60,562 bases of DNA from the NCBI GenBank assembly GCA_025056175.1, contig JANWWK010000005.1, positions 1-60,562 on the forward strand, written 5' to 3'. This stretch comes from Anaerolineales bacterium. Lineage in GTDB: Bacteria > Chloroflexota > Anaerolineae > Anaerolineales > Villigracilaceae. Positions within the stretch are counted from its first letter, which is position 1. Every line of letters begins with the position of its first letter. The notes beneath the pieces are model-generated. The model did no database searches. It saw nothing but the letters and a program-made list of their open reading frames with translations, and was not told the origin of the DNA. Below, piece by piece: positions 25,041 to 34,108 of the stretch. The position numbers and the translations under genes were made by a program.

Positions 25041-26459
25041 ATGACCGTCCAAACTGCTTCCCGTTCGCTCCGCTGGTTCGATTATCTACCCATCAACATC
25101 AACTGGTTTGCTATCACCCTGCGCTCACAGGTGCTGGCCGGGTTAGTAGTGCCGCTGCTGGTGCAGGAGTTCGTAGGCGAATCGCAAAAAGGGGCTTATT
25201 TCGGCACGCTTCGCCTGTGGGGTTTAATGGTAGCCCTGCTGGCACAAGCGCTCTTCGGCCTGCTGAGTGACCGCTCTCGCCTGCGATGGGGACGCCGCCG
25301 CCCGTTTATTCTCATCGGCACGGTGCTGGAAGTGCTTGTCATTCTCGGCCTGGCCTGGGTGGCCGGCCTGGAGGGTCTTACCGGCTACGCAGTTTTATTC
25401 AGCGCCTACCTGGCTTCAATGGTGCTGGCGAACATGTCACACGCTGCCACGCAAGGCCTCATCCCCGATGTTGTACCGCCAGAAAAGCGCGGCATTGCTT
25501 CGGGGCTGAAGATGCTGCTGGAAATTCCCCTGCCGCTGGTGCTGGTGGGACTGGTGGTGACGCCAATGGTCAGCGGCGGTCATCTGCTCACTGCCCTGCT
25601 GGTCACTGCGGCTGCGATGTTGACCTGTATGGGGTTGACTCTGTTCGTGCAGGAACCCCCCCTGGAAACTGCCCCGCCGCCATTGGACTGGAAACCATTC
25701 CTGAGCCTGGTTTTGATGACCGCCATCTTCACTGCCACCGTGCTGGGCCTGGGGGAAATTGTACGGCTTTCGATTGCCGCCTGGCCGCAGGCTTCACATC
25801 TGGCTTTTGGCGCCATCGGCGTAACAGCCATGATAGTTGCAGTGGTTGTGGGCATTTTTCTGGCGCTCTCAGTGCATTTAGATAGCTCCGTGCGTCAGAA
25901 CAAACCCTTTCTCTGGTTCATTGTTTCGCGCCTGGCTGCTCTGGTGGCTATCAACAACATTTCTTCGTTTTTGCTCTATTTCTTTCAGGAAAAGTTTGAC
26001 ATGCCCGTCAAACAGGCGCTTTCGCTGGCCGGACAAATGCCGATGGTGCTAGGGGGATTCATCATCCTGTTTGGGTTGGTCGCCGGCTGGCTGGCCGACC
26101 GCTTCGACCGACGTCTGCTCACAGCAACGGGCGGCCTCATCGGCGCGCTGGGTGTGGCAGTGATGGTCTTTGGGCCAAATTTGCCATTGATGTACGTGGC
26201 TGCAGCGTTGATTGGCCTGGCCTATGCGCTGTTCAACGTTTCTTCGTGGGCGCTCGGCACAAGCATCCTCCCCCAGGCACGCGCTGGAGAATTTCTCGGC
26301 CTGCAAAACCTGGCTGGCGCCGGGGCAGGCGCCATCGGCGCGTATATCGGCGGGCGTATAGCCGACCAATCAGGCTATCTTTTGCTGATGGGCATGTTTG
26401 GGGTGATGTTTTTGCTCTCGGCAGGAGCGGCGATGCTCATCCGCATCGAAAAGCAATAG
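25041..26459 (+). CDS. MFS sugar transporter (GPH/SUC-like)
   Basis: A 472-residue protein with 12 predicted membrane helices. The loop between helices 2 and 3 is LLSDRSRLRWGRRRPFILIGT, the RWGRRRPF motif of the glycoside-pentoside-hexuronide and plant-type sucrose transporters; LADRFDRR in the second half is the matching loop. It probably carries a disaccharide or glycoside by cation symport. A strong AAAAAGGAG precedes the ATG at 25041. The 13-nt gap to the upstream glycosidase suggests an uptake-and-cleavage operon. Confidence 0.85.
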   Translation: MTVQTASRSLRWFDYLPININWFAITLRSQVLAGLVVPLLVQEFVGESQKGAYFGTLRLWGLMVALLAQALFGLLSDRSRLRWGRRRPFILIGTVLEVLVILGLAWVAGLEGLTGYAVLFSAYLASMVLANMSHAATQGLIPDVVPPEKRGIASGLKMLLEIPLPLVLVGLVVTPMVSGGHLLTALLVTAAAMLTCMGLTLFVQEPPLETAPPPLDWKPFLSLVLMTAIFTATVLGLGEIVRLSIAAWPQASHLAFGAIGVTAMIVAVVVGIFLALSVHLDSSVRQNKPFLWFIVSRLAALVAINNISSFLLYFFQEKFDMPVKQALSLAGQMPMVLGGFIILFGLVAGWLADRFDRRLLTATGGLIGALGVAVMVFGPNLPLMYVAAALIGLAYALFNVSSWALGTSILPQARAGEFLGLQNLAGAGAGAIGAYIGGRIADQSGYLLLMGMFGVMFLLSAGAAMLIRIEKQ

Positions 26460-26480
26460 TGCCTGGGGGTCGGTTTGTGG

Positions 26481-27143
26481 TCAGGCTTTGGGCAGGGAGA
26501 GACGAATGACCGCCCCCTCCTCATCCCCTTCGGCGGTGAGAATCGCTCCCTGGTGCATCTTGAGAATGGTCTGGCCGATATAGGCCGACATGGTGAGAAA
26601 CATCTCTCCCGCTGCCGGATTGCGTTTGCCGCGACTTTGCACGGTCACAAGCGCATCCTGCTCGCGCGGTTCCAGCGTCAGCATCACCTGCGCTGGCGGT
26701 TGAGTATATTCGACAACGTACAGAATCCAGTTAAGCAGTCCCTGCCGTAAGAGCGTTTCATCAGCGCGGATTCTGGTTTCCCCCTCCGGGAAATGCGTCA
26801 CCAATTCCACATCTTTGACGGCCTTGTTTTGCTTCCAATAAGCCACCGTCTGCGCCAGGATGTTGTTCAGATTGGTCTCGCTGACCGAAAAGGCCTTCTC
26901 CCCGCGGCTCAGCCGGGCCATATCCACCAGATTCGACATGGCCGTCATCGCCTGGGCGCTGTTCTCATACACAACCGTCAGGTCATCCTTTTGCATATCC
27001 GTCAACGGACCGGACATCCCCTTGAGCAGCATCTTGGTAAAACCCAAAATACGATTGAAGGGTGATTTCAGGTCGTGCGCTTCTTTGGAGATAAACTCGA
27101 CCAGGTCCAGGTCATCGGGGAGGTGCAAAGGGGTCTTCGACAT
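26481..27143 (-). CDS. Histidine-kinase DHp-domain protein with degenerate ATPase domain
   Basis: A 220-residue soluble protein. Residues 12-80 are a HisKA dimerisation domain with H23 in EAHDLKSPFNRILGFTKMLL. The following region aligns to the ATPase domain (IRADETLLRQGLLNW) but the N box is replaced by ILYVVEYT, and the DxGxG and GxGLG boxes are missing; EMFLTMSAYIGQTILKMHQG stands where they should be. It probably cannot bind ATP and may act as a phosphotransfer or docking partner for another kinase. No sensor, membrane segment or response regulator is adjacent. The start has AAAGGA 7 nt upstream. It converges with the permease gene. Confidence 0.7.
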   Translation of the reverse strand: MSKTPLHLPDDLDLVEFISKEAHDLKSPFNRILGFTKMLLKGMSGPLTDMQKDDLTVVYENSAQAMTAMSNLVDMARLSRGEKAFSVSETNLNNILAQTVAYWKQNKAVKDVELVTHFPEGETRIRADETLLRQGLLNWILYVVEYTQPPAQVMLTLEPREQDALVTVQSRGKRNPAAGEMFLTMSAYIGQTILKMHQGAILTAEGDEEGAVIRLSLPKA

Positions 27144-27164
27144 ACAAAATTCCTTTGAGAGAAG

Positions 27165-27413
27165 TTATGCCAGTCGTCCCACCAAAATCACACATGGGTT
27201 ACGAAACACGCTTTCATCATGGGGCGCATCGGCCAATTCTCCGGTCAAATCCTGACCGGGGAAATGCAAATTCTCATGCAGTTCCCTGCGCCAGCGCGGG
27301 CAATCAGTAACGTCATAGACCACGCCCGCATAGGCAATCCACTTGCGCGCGCCGCGCTCACCATCGTTACGGCGAAGTTCCTGAAGCGTGACGAGACGGT
27401 CAGGGAGGTTCAT
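27165..27413 (-). CDS. Small cytochrome b5-like heme-binding domain protein
   Basis: An 82-residue single-domain protein matching small bacterial cytochrome b5-family proteins: LVTLQELRRNDGERG, KWIAYAGVVYDVTDCPRW, LHENLHFPGQDLT, then ELADAPHDESVF and VGRL. His residues in LHENLHF and APHDE are the probable heme ligands. It may be a soluble electron carrier; partner unknown. The start at 27413 lies 7 nt from a perfect TATAAT, so the transcript is probably leaderless. The open frame continues far upstream on this strand, but that part is antisense to ftcD and has no family match. Confidence 0.8.
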   Translation of the reverse strand: MNLPDRLVTLQELRRNDGERGARKWIAYAGVVYDVTDCPRWRRELHENLHFPGQDLTGELADAPHDESVFRNPCVILVGRLA

Positions 27414-27420
27414 TCCTTGA

Positions 27421-27426
27421 ATTATA
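27421..27426 (-). promoter_or_regulatory. -10 box of leaderless-type start (cytochrome b5-like gene)
   Basis: On the minus strand a consensus TATAAT is followed by TCAAGGA and directly by the ATG at 27413. The AAGGA abuts the ATG, too close to act as a Shine-Dalgarno. Confidence 0.6.
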
Positions 27427-27552
27427 CCGTTTTGCAAAGCGAATTCCCGTTGCAATCTCGAAATTTTCGTACACGAAAAACGATTTTGGCCAGGGATACA
27501 CGGAAAAGGCAGAAAACATAGAACAAAACGGCGCTGCACACGAGACTCCAGA

Positions 27553-27558
27553 TATAAT
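27553..27558 (+). promoter_or_regulatory. -10 box upstream of ftcD
   Basis: A consensus TATAAT lies 59 nt before the ftcD ATG. The leader between holds no clear Shine-Dalgarno. The 27414-27617 gap contains this promoter and the divergent one for the cytochrome b5-like gene; I see nothing else in it. Confidence 0.5.
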
Positions 27559-27617
27559 CGGCAAAAAACAAACCTGCTACCCAACAATCCTCCGCTCCTG
27601 CAATCCCCCGATTCCCC

Positions 27618-29180
27618 ATGGCCCAACTCATCGAATGCATCCCCAACTTTTCCGAAGGCCGGCGCACAGAGGTCATCGAACAAATTGTGGCGGCCGCCGC
27701 ATCCGTCACAGATGTAACAATTCTTGACCGTTCCTCCGACGCCGACCACAACCGCACCGTACTGACCTTCGTCGGCCCGCCCGCCGCAGTGGAAGAAGCA
27801 GCTTTTCGTGTCATTGCTCAGGCCGCTGCATTGATAGACATGAACCAGCACACCGGCGAACACCCCCGCATCGGCGCAACCGATGTCGTGCCGTTCGTAC
27901 CGCTGAGCGACGTAACGATGGAAGATTGCGTGGCTCTCGCTAACCGCCTCGGTGAGCGGGTGGCCGCTCAGTTGGGTATCCCCGTCTATCTCTACGAAGC
28001 TGCCGCCCGCCGACCAGAGCGCGTGAACCTGGAAAACATCCGGCGCGGACAATATGAAGGCCTGAAAGCCGAAATCGAAACCAACCCCGACCGCGCTCCC
28101 GATTACGGCCCCGCCCGGCTTGGCCCGGCTGGCGCAACCGTGATTGGTGCGCGCGCCCCGCTGGTGGCCTTCAACGTCTATCTCACCACAGAGGATGTTG
28201 CGATTGCCAAAGCCATCGCCCGTGCCGTGCGTCACTCCTCCGGCGGCTTCCGCTTTGTCAAAGCCGCTGGCTTCCTGGTTGAAGGCCGCGCCCAGGTCTC
28301 CATGAATCTGACGGACTACCGCCAAACGCCAATTGCGCGGGTGGTCGAAACCATCCGGCGCGAGGCAGCACGCTACGGCGTCGGAATCCATCACAGCGAG
28401 CTGGTCGGCCTGATTCCGCAAGAGGCGCTCATAGATACCGCCGTATGGTACACTCAGCTGGATGGTTTCCAGCCCAACCAGGTGCTGGAAACGCGTTTGT
28501 TTGCAACGCAACAAACGGCCAACCGAGCCGAGAGCAGAAAAGAAAGGGAAAGCCAGGCCTCCGAAGCTGCCTTTCTCGACCAGCTTGCTGCCGCAACGCC
28601 CGCTCCCGGCGGAGGCTGCGCGGCTGCGTATGCCGGCGCCATGGGCGCGGCGCTCGTTGGAATGATGGCCGGTCTGACTCTTGGCAAAAAGAAATACGCC
28701 GAAGTCCAGGCACAAGCCGAAGCCATCCGCGCTGAAGCGGAACACCTGCGCGCCGCTCTGACCGCCGCCGTGCAGGAAGACTCGGCCGCCTTCGAGGCCG
28801 TCATGGCTGCCTTCAAACTCCCCAAAGACTCCGAAACGCAAATCAAACTACGCGAGGCGGAAATTCAGAAAGCCACGCTGCAAGCCGCGCGCGTCCCGCT
28901 GCAGGTCGCGCAGATGTCGGCCCGCGTCATAGAACTGGCTGCCCAAATTGTCGCAATCGGCAACCTGAACGCTATCAGCGATGGTGCCAGCGGCGCAGCC
29001 ATGGCGCGCGCTGCGCTCACTGCCGCCGGTTACAATGTCCGCATCAACCTCAACAGCCTGAGTGATGACACCGCCAGAAGCGCCTTGCGCCAGGAACTAC
29101 ACCAGGCCGAAGCACGCGCCGCGGCAGCCGAAGCACAGATTCAACACATTCTGGAAACGCGCGGGGGGATAAGCGCCTGA
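27618..29180 (+). CDS. ftcD: Bifunctional glutamate formimidoyltransferase / formimidoyl-THF cyclodeaminase
   Basis: A 520-residue fusion in the same order as animal FTCD. Residues 1 to ~300 are the formimidoyltransferase (MAQLIECIPNFSEGRR, DRSSDADHNRTVLTFVG, ARGAT-like EHPRIGATDVVPFVP, GIHHSELVGLIP). From ~325 to the end it is the cyclodeaminase (FLDQLAAATPAPGGGCAAAY). It moves the formimino group from formiminoglutamate to tetrahydrofolate and then releases ammonia. No hut genes are nearby, so the main role may instead be 5-formyl-THF disposal, a known side activity of the transferase. The stop overlaps the next start (TGATG). Confidence 0.95.
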   Translation: MAQLIECIPNFSEGRRTEVIEQIVAAAASVTDVTILDRSSDADHNRTVLTFVGPPAAVEEAAFRVIAQAAALIDMNQHTGEHPRIGATDVVPFVPLSDVTMEDCVALANRLGERVAAQLGIPVYLYEAAARRPERVNLENIRRGQYEGLKAEIETNPDRAPDYGPARLGPAGATVIGARAPLVAFNVYLTTEDVAIAKAIARAVRHSSGGFRFVKAAGFLVEGRAQVSMNLTDYRQTPIARVVETIRREAARYGVGIHHSELVGLIPQEALIDTAVWYTQLDGFQPNQVLETRLFATQQTANRAESRKERESQASEAAFLDQLAAATPAPGGGCAAAYAGAMGAALVGMMAGLTLGKKKYAEVQAQAEAIRAEAEHLRAALTAAVQEDSAAFEAVMAAFKLPKDSETQIKLREAEIQKATLQAARVPLQVAQMSARVIELAAQIVAIGNLNAISDGASGAAMARAALTAAGYNVRINLNSLSDDTARSALRQELHQAEARAAAAEAQIQHILETRGGISA

Positions 29181-30196
29181 TGCGCCGGATTCTGCCGCTG
29201 CTGATAGCGCTGGTCGTTCTATCGGCCTGCTTTTCCCTCTCCACGCAGGAAACGCCCCCGCCGCAGCCGCCTTCGGAGCAACCGGCTTCTGTCGCTGCAT
29301 CAACGACGCTCTCCGCCAGGACACCTGTCGGAACTGAAACACCCCAGCGGCTCCCGGCCACTGCAACCGTCTCCCCTTCGGCCCTGCCAACCGTCACCTT
29401 GGTGCGGCTGCGCGAAACTTGCGAAAGCGCCCCGGTCTGCATCCTGCGCGGACACTTTCTCTTTCAGCGTCCCATCCCGCCGGAGGGGAAAACGGCCATC
29501 GAGCGGTCGTACCCGTACGGCAGTACACAGAACGGTCAGCGCGAAGTGCATCACGGGGTCGAGTTCGCCAACCCGCAAGGAACACCCGTTCTGGCGGCTG
29601 CCGATGGCAAGGTCATCTTTGCCGGCGACGACCGGCAGACTCAACTGGCCTGGGTGCCTGCGTTCTACGGGAATGTTATCGTCCTGGAGCATTGGCTGGA
29701 GGGCGAACGCTTCTTCACTCTCTACGGACATCTGCATCGAATCCTGGTAAGCACAGAGCAAAACGTGCATGCAGGCCAGCCAATTGGCGAAGTGGGCGCC
29801 AGCGGCACAGCCATCGGCAGTCACCTGCACTTCGAAATTCGGCGCGGAACAAATGACTACAACGCCACACGCAACCCGGAATTGTGGCTTATCCCCCTTG
29901 AAGGCACAGGCGTACTGGCCGGGCGTATCGTGGACGAACGCGGCAGCCTCGTCAGAGGAACGGTGAATGTGCAACGGGTGGAAAACGGCATCCTGAACCC
30001 GCTATCGGTCGGTGCGGCAAGCACTTATGCACCCGGTAACGTAAACAGCGATGACAACCTGCAAGAAACCTTTGTGCTGGGCGAGATGCCAGCAGGTGAA
30101 TATCGCTTATCCCTCGTTCACTACGGTATTCTGTATGAACAGGTTGTCACCATCGAAGCCGGCAGGCTGACCTTTGTCAACTTTTTCGTAAAATAA
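29180..30196 (+). CDS. M23-family peptidase-like lipoprotein
   Basis: A 338-residue lipoprotein with lipobox VLSAC (Cys17), a Pro/Thr-rich spacer to ~75, then an M23 (LytM) domain with HHGVEFANPQGTPVLAAADG, LYGHLH and SHLHFEIR. The usual HxxxD zinc motif is HxxxE here; the HxH (HLHFE) is intact, so activity is likely but not certain. A C-terminal beta domain of ~100 residues (GVLAGRIVDERGSLVRGTV) resembles a carboxypeptidase-regulatory-like fold. It should cut or bind peptidoglycan outside the cell. It overlaps ftcD by one base (TGATG), which couples translation despite unrelated roles. Confidence 0.88.
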   Translation: MRRILPLLIALVVLSACFSLSTQETPPPQPPSEQPASVAASTTLSARTPVGTETPQRLPATATVSPSALPTVTLVRLRETCESAPVCILRGHFLFQRPIPPEGKTAIERSYPYGSTQNGQREVHHGVEFANPQGTPVLAAADGKVIFAGDDRQTQLAWVPAFYGNVIVLEHWLEGERFFTLYGHLHRILVSTEQNVHAGQPIGEVGASGTAIGSHLHFEIRRGTNDYNATRNPELWLIPLEGTGVLAGRIVDERGSLVRGTVNVQRVENGILNPLSVGAASTYAPGNVNSDDNLQETFVLGEMPAGEYRLSLVHYGILYEQVVTIEAGRLTFVNFFVK

Positions 30197-30208
30197 AAGG
30201 AGAACGTT

Positions 30209-30763
30209 ATGGGACTGAAACCCGACCACTGGATTCGCAAAATGGCACGCGAACACGGCATGATTGAGCCGTTCGTGGACAGCCAGGTAAGGCAAGGCGT
30301 CATCTCGTATGGCGTATCCTCCTATGGTTACGACCTGCGCGTGGCCGATGAATTCAAAATTTTCACCAACGTCTTCGGGGCTGTGGTAGACCCCAAGAAC
30401 TTCGACCCCAAAAGCATGGTGGATTTCATCGGCGATGTGTGCGTCATCCCCCCGAACTCCTTCGCGCTGGCGCGTTCCGTCGAGTACTTCCGCATTCCAC
30501 GCGGGGTGTTAACCGTCTGTTTGGGAAAATCCACCTATGCCCGCTGCGGCATCATCGTCAACGTCACGCCATTCGAACCAGAATGGAGCGGATACGTCAC
30601 GCTCGAAATCTCGAACACCACCCCGCTGCCGGCCAAAATTTACGCCAACGAGGGCCTGGCGCAGGTCTTGTTCTTTGAGGCCGATGAAGAGTGCGAAATC
30701 AGTTACGCCGACAAAAAAGGCAAATATCAGAACCAGAAATCCATCGTTCTGCCCAAACTGTAA
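30209..30763 (+). CDS. dcd: dCTP deaminase
   Basis: A 184-residue enzyme with the dCTP deaminase signatures [52 protein letters not shown] and [24 protein letters not shown] (catalytic Glu in TLEISN), ending with the KYQNQ motif. It converts dCTP to dUTP for dTMP supply; a bifunctional dUTPase activity cannot be excluded. GGAG 7-8 nt upstream supports the start. It follows the M23 gene by 12 nt, so ftcD, M23 and dcd probably form one transcript. Confidence 0.97.
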   Translation: MGLKPDHWIRKMAREHGMIEPFVDSQVRQGVISYGVSSYGYDLRVADEFKIFTNVFGAVVDPKNFDPKSMVDFIGDVCVIPPNSFALARSVEYFRIPRGVLTVCLGKSTYARCGIIVNVTPFEPEWSGYVTLEISNTTPLPAKIYANEGLAQVLFFEADEECEISYADKKGKYQNQKSIVLPKL

Positions 30764-30805
30764 CGCCCATACACCCCACACCAAACCCGTCAGACAGGAC
30801 TTTGG

Positions 30806-32269
30806 ATGACCGATAAGCGCTGGCTCATTCCCATTTTTTTGCTTCTGGCTTTGATGGCTGCAGGGTTGCCGTTTTCGCTCGCTTCCTGGCAACAGGCCCA
30901 AAACCGCCCCAATCTCCTGTTCATCTACACCGATGACCTGGATATGCCGCTGATGGCATATATGCCGCTGACCAACCGCCTGATTGCTGAACAGGGGGCG
31001 GTCTTTACGAACTTCTTCGTCACCAGTTCGATGTGTTGCCCTTCGCGGGCTTCAACCTTGCGCGGACAATATCCTCACAACACCGGCATCCTGGAAAATG
31101 CGCCCGGTTTCAAAAAGTTCTACCGGCAGGGAAGCGAACAGGAAACACTGGCAACCTGGCTGGAACGCGCCGGCTACCAAAACGCGCTGCTCGGCAAGTA
31201 CCTGAACCTGTATCCGTTGGGGGCTTTTCCTGAATATATCCCCCCCGCCTGGCACGATTGGCGTGTTTTCATAGACGAAGGGAAACCCTATTACTTTGCG
31301 TATGCACTTAACGAGAATGGTCAGGTCATACGTTACTATAAAAAACCGGAAGACTACAGCACCGATGTTCTGAACCGTCATGCCCAGGCATTCATTCGCC
31401 AGCGTGCAGCAGCCGGTCAGCCATTCTTTCTGTTTCTCTCCGTATATGCGCCGCACGGCCCCAGCACGCCCGCGCCTCGTCACGCAGACCAATATACCGA
31501 GGTCCAATATCCCAAAAAGCCATCGTTCCACGAAAAAGACGTGAGTGACAAACCAGCCGTCATTCAAACCCTGCGCGCAACAGGCGGACTGTTCGAGGCC
31601 GAAGAAGCGGATGCGCTATTTGTTCTGCGTGTACAATCCATGCAGGCAGTAGACGAGATGGTGGGCGACCTGGTCAATCTCTTGCAGGAAACCGGCCAGT
31701 TAGAGAACACCTACATCTTTTTTTCATCGGATAACGGCTTTCACATGGGGGAACACATGCTTCCCTCCGGCAAGATGCTCCCTTACGAGGAAGACATCCT
31801 GGTCCCGCTCTACGTGCGCGGGCCGGGAATCCGTCCTGGCACGAAAATTTCCGAATTAACCGTGAATGTGGACCTGGCGCCAACCTTTCTGGAACTGGCC
31901 GGGGCGCGCTTCCCTCGCCTGCTGGACGGACGCTCTCTTGCGCCGCTTCTCTTTTCTGCCACGCCGCCCGCCGATTGGCGCAAAGCGGTTCTCATCGAAA
32001 CCGGAGAAATTGAAAAAGAGACCGATGCGCTGGCCTGGCGCGGGGTGCGCACGGAAACGTTCAAGTACGTGGAATACGAAAACGGCGAATTGGAATTCTA
32101 TGACCTGGTCAACGACCCGTTCGAGATGGAAAACCTGGCTGCCCACCTGTCACCGGAGACGCTGAACACCCTGCACCGCTGGCTGGCACGTCTGGCAGCC
32201 TGCCGGGCAGAAGAATGCCGCCGGCTGGAGCAGGAGATTCCGACAGTCCAGTACGCATCCTCCCCTTGA
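30806..32269 (+). CDS. Sulfatase family protein (formylglycine-dependent)
   Basis: A 487-residue enzyme with an N-terminal membrane or signal segment (residues 6-27). RPNLLFIYTDDLD supplies metal ligands, and SMCCPSRASTLRGQ carries the CxPSR sulfatase motif with the probable formylglycine at C77. FFSSDNGFHMGEH supplies the second metal-ligand pair, and KMLPYEEDILVPLYVRGPGI is typical of heparan/N-acetylglucosamine-6-sulfatases. It should be exported and hydrolyse sulfate esters of glycans after modification by a formylglycine-generating enzyme elsewhere. Start context: weak AGGA. It lies 42 nt after dcd. Confidence 0.92.
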   Translation: MTDKRWLIPIFLLLALMAAGLPFSLASWQQAQNRPNLLFIYTDDLDMPLMAYMPLTNRLIAEQGAVFTNFFVTSSMCCPSRASTLRGQYPHNTGILENAPGFKKFYRQGSEQETLATWLERAGYQNALLGKYLNLYPLGAFPEYIPPAWHDWRVFIDEGKPYYFAYALNENGQVIRYYKKPEDYSTDVLNRHAQAFIRQRAAAGQPFFLFLSVYAPHGPSTPAPRHADQYTEVQYPKKPSFHEKDVSDKPAVIQTLRATGGLFEAEEADALFVLRVQSMQAVDEMVGDLVNLLQETGQLENTYIFFSSDNGFHMGEHMLPSGKMLPYEEDILVPLYVRGPGIRPGTKISELTVNVDLAPTFLELAGARFPRLLDGRSLAPLLFSATPPADWRKAVLIETGEIEKETDALAWRGVRTETFKYVEYENGELEFYDLVNDPFEMENLAAHLSPETLNTLHRWLARLAACRAEECRRLEQEIPTVQYASSP

Positions 32270-32326
32270 AAGTTGGCACGTGAGGGCGTACACTAACAAT
32301 ATCTTCTCACTGTTTGGAGGAAAACC

Positions 32327-32707
32327 ATGCCTGCCCTGAATCGCGTTCAATTGATTGGGTATCTGGGCAAAGACCCGGAAACCCGCTACACCCCCACCGG
32401 CAAGAAAGTGACGCATTTCAGCCTGGCCGTGACCCAACGCTGGAAAAGCGGCGGAGAAACAAAAGAATACACCGAATGGGTCACCATTGAAGCCTGGGGA
32501 AGGTTGGGCGAAATCTGCGACCAGTATCTGAAAAAGGGCAGCCTGGTTTACGTAGAAGGCCGCCTGAAAACCGATAAGTACGAAGACAAAGGGGAAACCA
32601 GGTACTTCACCAAAGTTGTGGCGCTGATGCTCCAAATGCTCGACCGTAAGCCCACCGAAGAACCAGTGCTGACGGTTGAGGAAGAAGCCGCAGAGTACGA
32701 AGCCTGA
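32327..32707 (+). CDS. ssb: Single-stranded DNA-binding protein
   Basis: A 126-residue protein with one OB fold: LNRVQLIGYLGKDPETRYTP, VTHFSLAVTQRW, TEWVTIEAWGRLGEICDQYL, KGSLVYVEGRLKT. The C-terminal tail is acidic but lacks the DDDIPF tip that recruits partner proteins in most bacteria, and it is shorter than usual (about 165-180 residues in E. coli). It may be a second or specialised SSB. GGAGG with good spacing precedes the start. It stands alone and converges with the histidine kinase gene. Confidence 0.95.
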   Translation: MPALNRVQLIGYLGKDPETRYTPTGKKVTHFSLAVTQRWKSGGETKEYTEWVTIEAWGRLGEICDQYLKKGSLVYVEGRLKTDKYEDKGETRYFTKVVALMLQMLDRKPTEEPVLTVEEEAAEYEA

Positions 32708-32729
32708 CAGCCAGGGTCTGTTGAGAGCC

Positions 32730-34100
32730 TCACTGCAACGGCAGACGAACAAAAAAAGTGCTGCCCTGCCCCGGCGCGCTTCGGACGCTAATTGTACCAC
32801 CATGCGCCGCAACGATTTCGCGGGCAATGGAAAGCCCCAGTCCGGCGCCGCGCCCCTGGCCGCGCTGCCGGGATGGGTCGGCCTGGTAAAAACGCTCAAA
32901 GATGCGGGGTAAGGCTTCGGGGGCGATGCCGATGCCGGTATCCTGCACCTGCATTTCGAGTTCGTCGCCGCGCTTCCGCGTGCGAATCACAATCTGCCCG
33001 CCGGAGGGGGTAAATTTCAGGGCGTTATCAAGCAGGTTATCGAGAACCTGCGCCAGCCGGTCGCCATCGCCTGGGATTTCGGGCAGCAGCGGTTCGAGTT
33101 CCAGGTCAAGTCTGACCCCGGCGGCCTGGGCGCGTGGACCAAAACGTTCCACCGCGCCGCGCGCCAGAGCGTTCAGGTCGAGCGGGTCGCGCTTCAGGTC
33201 GGCAATGCCCGAATCGAGCCGCGCCAGGTCGAGCAGGTCGAGCGCCAGGCGGTGCAGGCGCGCCGCTTCGTCGTAGATAATTTGCGCGGCCTGTCGTTGG
33301 GCTTCGGGCGTACCGGCTGTGCCGTCCAAAATGGCCTGGGCAAAGCCCTGAATGGCGGTGAGCGGGGTTTTTAACTCGTGCGAGACATTTGCCACAAACG
33401 CGCGCTGCGCATTTTGCCCGGCCTGCACCCGGGCAGTCATCTGATTAAAGGCTTGCAGCAAAGCGCGCACTTCGCGGGGGCCTTCCACCGGCAGGGGCCG
33501 GGCTGCCTCGCCAGAGAAGGCGCGGGCGGCGTTCACCAGCCGCTGGAGCGGGTCGGCCACCCAGCGCGCCACCCCAAACGCCAGAAAAAGCGCCAAAACA
33601 AGGGCCATCAGCCCGCCCACGAGCAGGGGCGGCATGAGTTCATCGGCCAGAACGGTCAACAACGCCGGGCGGGGACGCGGGGTGGCAACGATGAGAGTTC
33701 TGCCGTTTTCCAAACGACGGGCTTTGAAGAGCCAGGGGCTGCCTTCGGAATCGTATGTCGTTTGGTTCAGACGCGCCAGGCGGCGCAGGTCGAGCGCCGG
33801 GGCAGAGGGGTTGGAGTCAACAATCACCCGGCGCGCATCATCGAGCAGGAGCAGGCGCGCTTCGAGCGTTTCTCCCTGACGAGCAAACAGCCGCTCCAGG
33901 CGGTCGGGCGGCAGGTTCTCCCACTCTTCCTGACGCGCCAGCAAAACGCCCTGCACGGCAGTCAATTTGACCAGCGCCTGCCGGTAAGCAAGCGGGTTGC
34001 GAATGACGTAAACGACAAACACCGCCGCCACAATCAGCAGCGCGGCGGCAACCAGGAACGCATACGTCAGCCACAGGCGGGAGCGGATGGAGGAGAACAA
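32730..34100 (-). CDS. Membrane sensor histidine kinase
   Basis: A 456-residue kinase: TM1 ~12-33, a ~115-residue extracytoplasmic sensor, TM2 ~155-178, HAMP (~180-230), HisKA with H241 in FVANVSHELKTPLTAI, and an intact HATPase with LDNLLDNALKFTP, DTGIGI, FERFYQADPSR and GAGLGLSI. It is the partner of the OmpR-type regulator whose gene ends 8 nt upstream. The sensor region has no recognised domain. The stimulus is unknown; the neighbouring secreted helical protein may be an accessory signal component (inference). Confidence 0.95.
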   Translation of the reverse strand: MFSSIRSRLWLTYAFLVAAALLIVAAVFVVYVIRNPLAYRQALVKLTAVQGVLLARQEEWENLPPDRLERLFARQGETLEARLLLLDDARRVIVDSNPSAPALDLRRLARLNQTTYDSEGSPWLFKARRLENGRTLIVATPRPRPALLTVLADELMPPLLVGGLMALVLALFLAFGVARWVADPLQRLVNAARAFSGEAARPLPVEGPREVRALLQAFNQMTARVQAGQNAQRAFVANVSHELKTPLTAIQGFAQAILDGTAGTPEAQRQAAQIIYDEAARLHRLALDLLDLARLDSGIADLKRDPLDLNALARGAVERFGPRAQAAGVRLDLELEPLLPEIPGDGDRLAQVLDNLLDNALKFTPSGGQIVIRTRKRGDELEMQVQDTGIGIAPEALPRIFERFYQADPSRQRGQGRGAGLGLSIAREIVAAHGGTISVRSAPGQGSTFFVRLPLQ

Positions 34101-34108
34101 GGGATGAA

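Noticed and set aside
27414..28841. Long minus-strand open frame continuing upstream of the cytochrome b5-like gene
   Set aside because: It is antisense to ftcD, has no family match and reflects the GC-rich codon pattern of ftcD; only the 82-residue end is a real gene.
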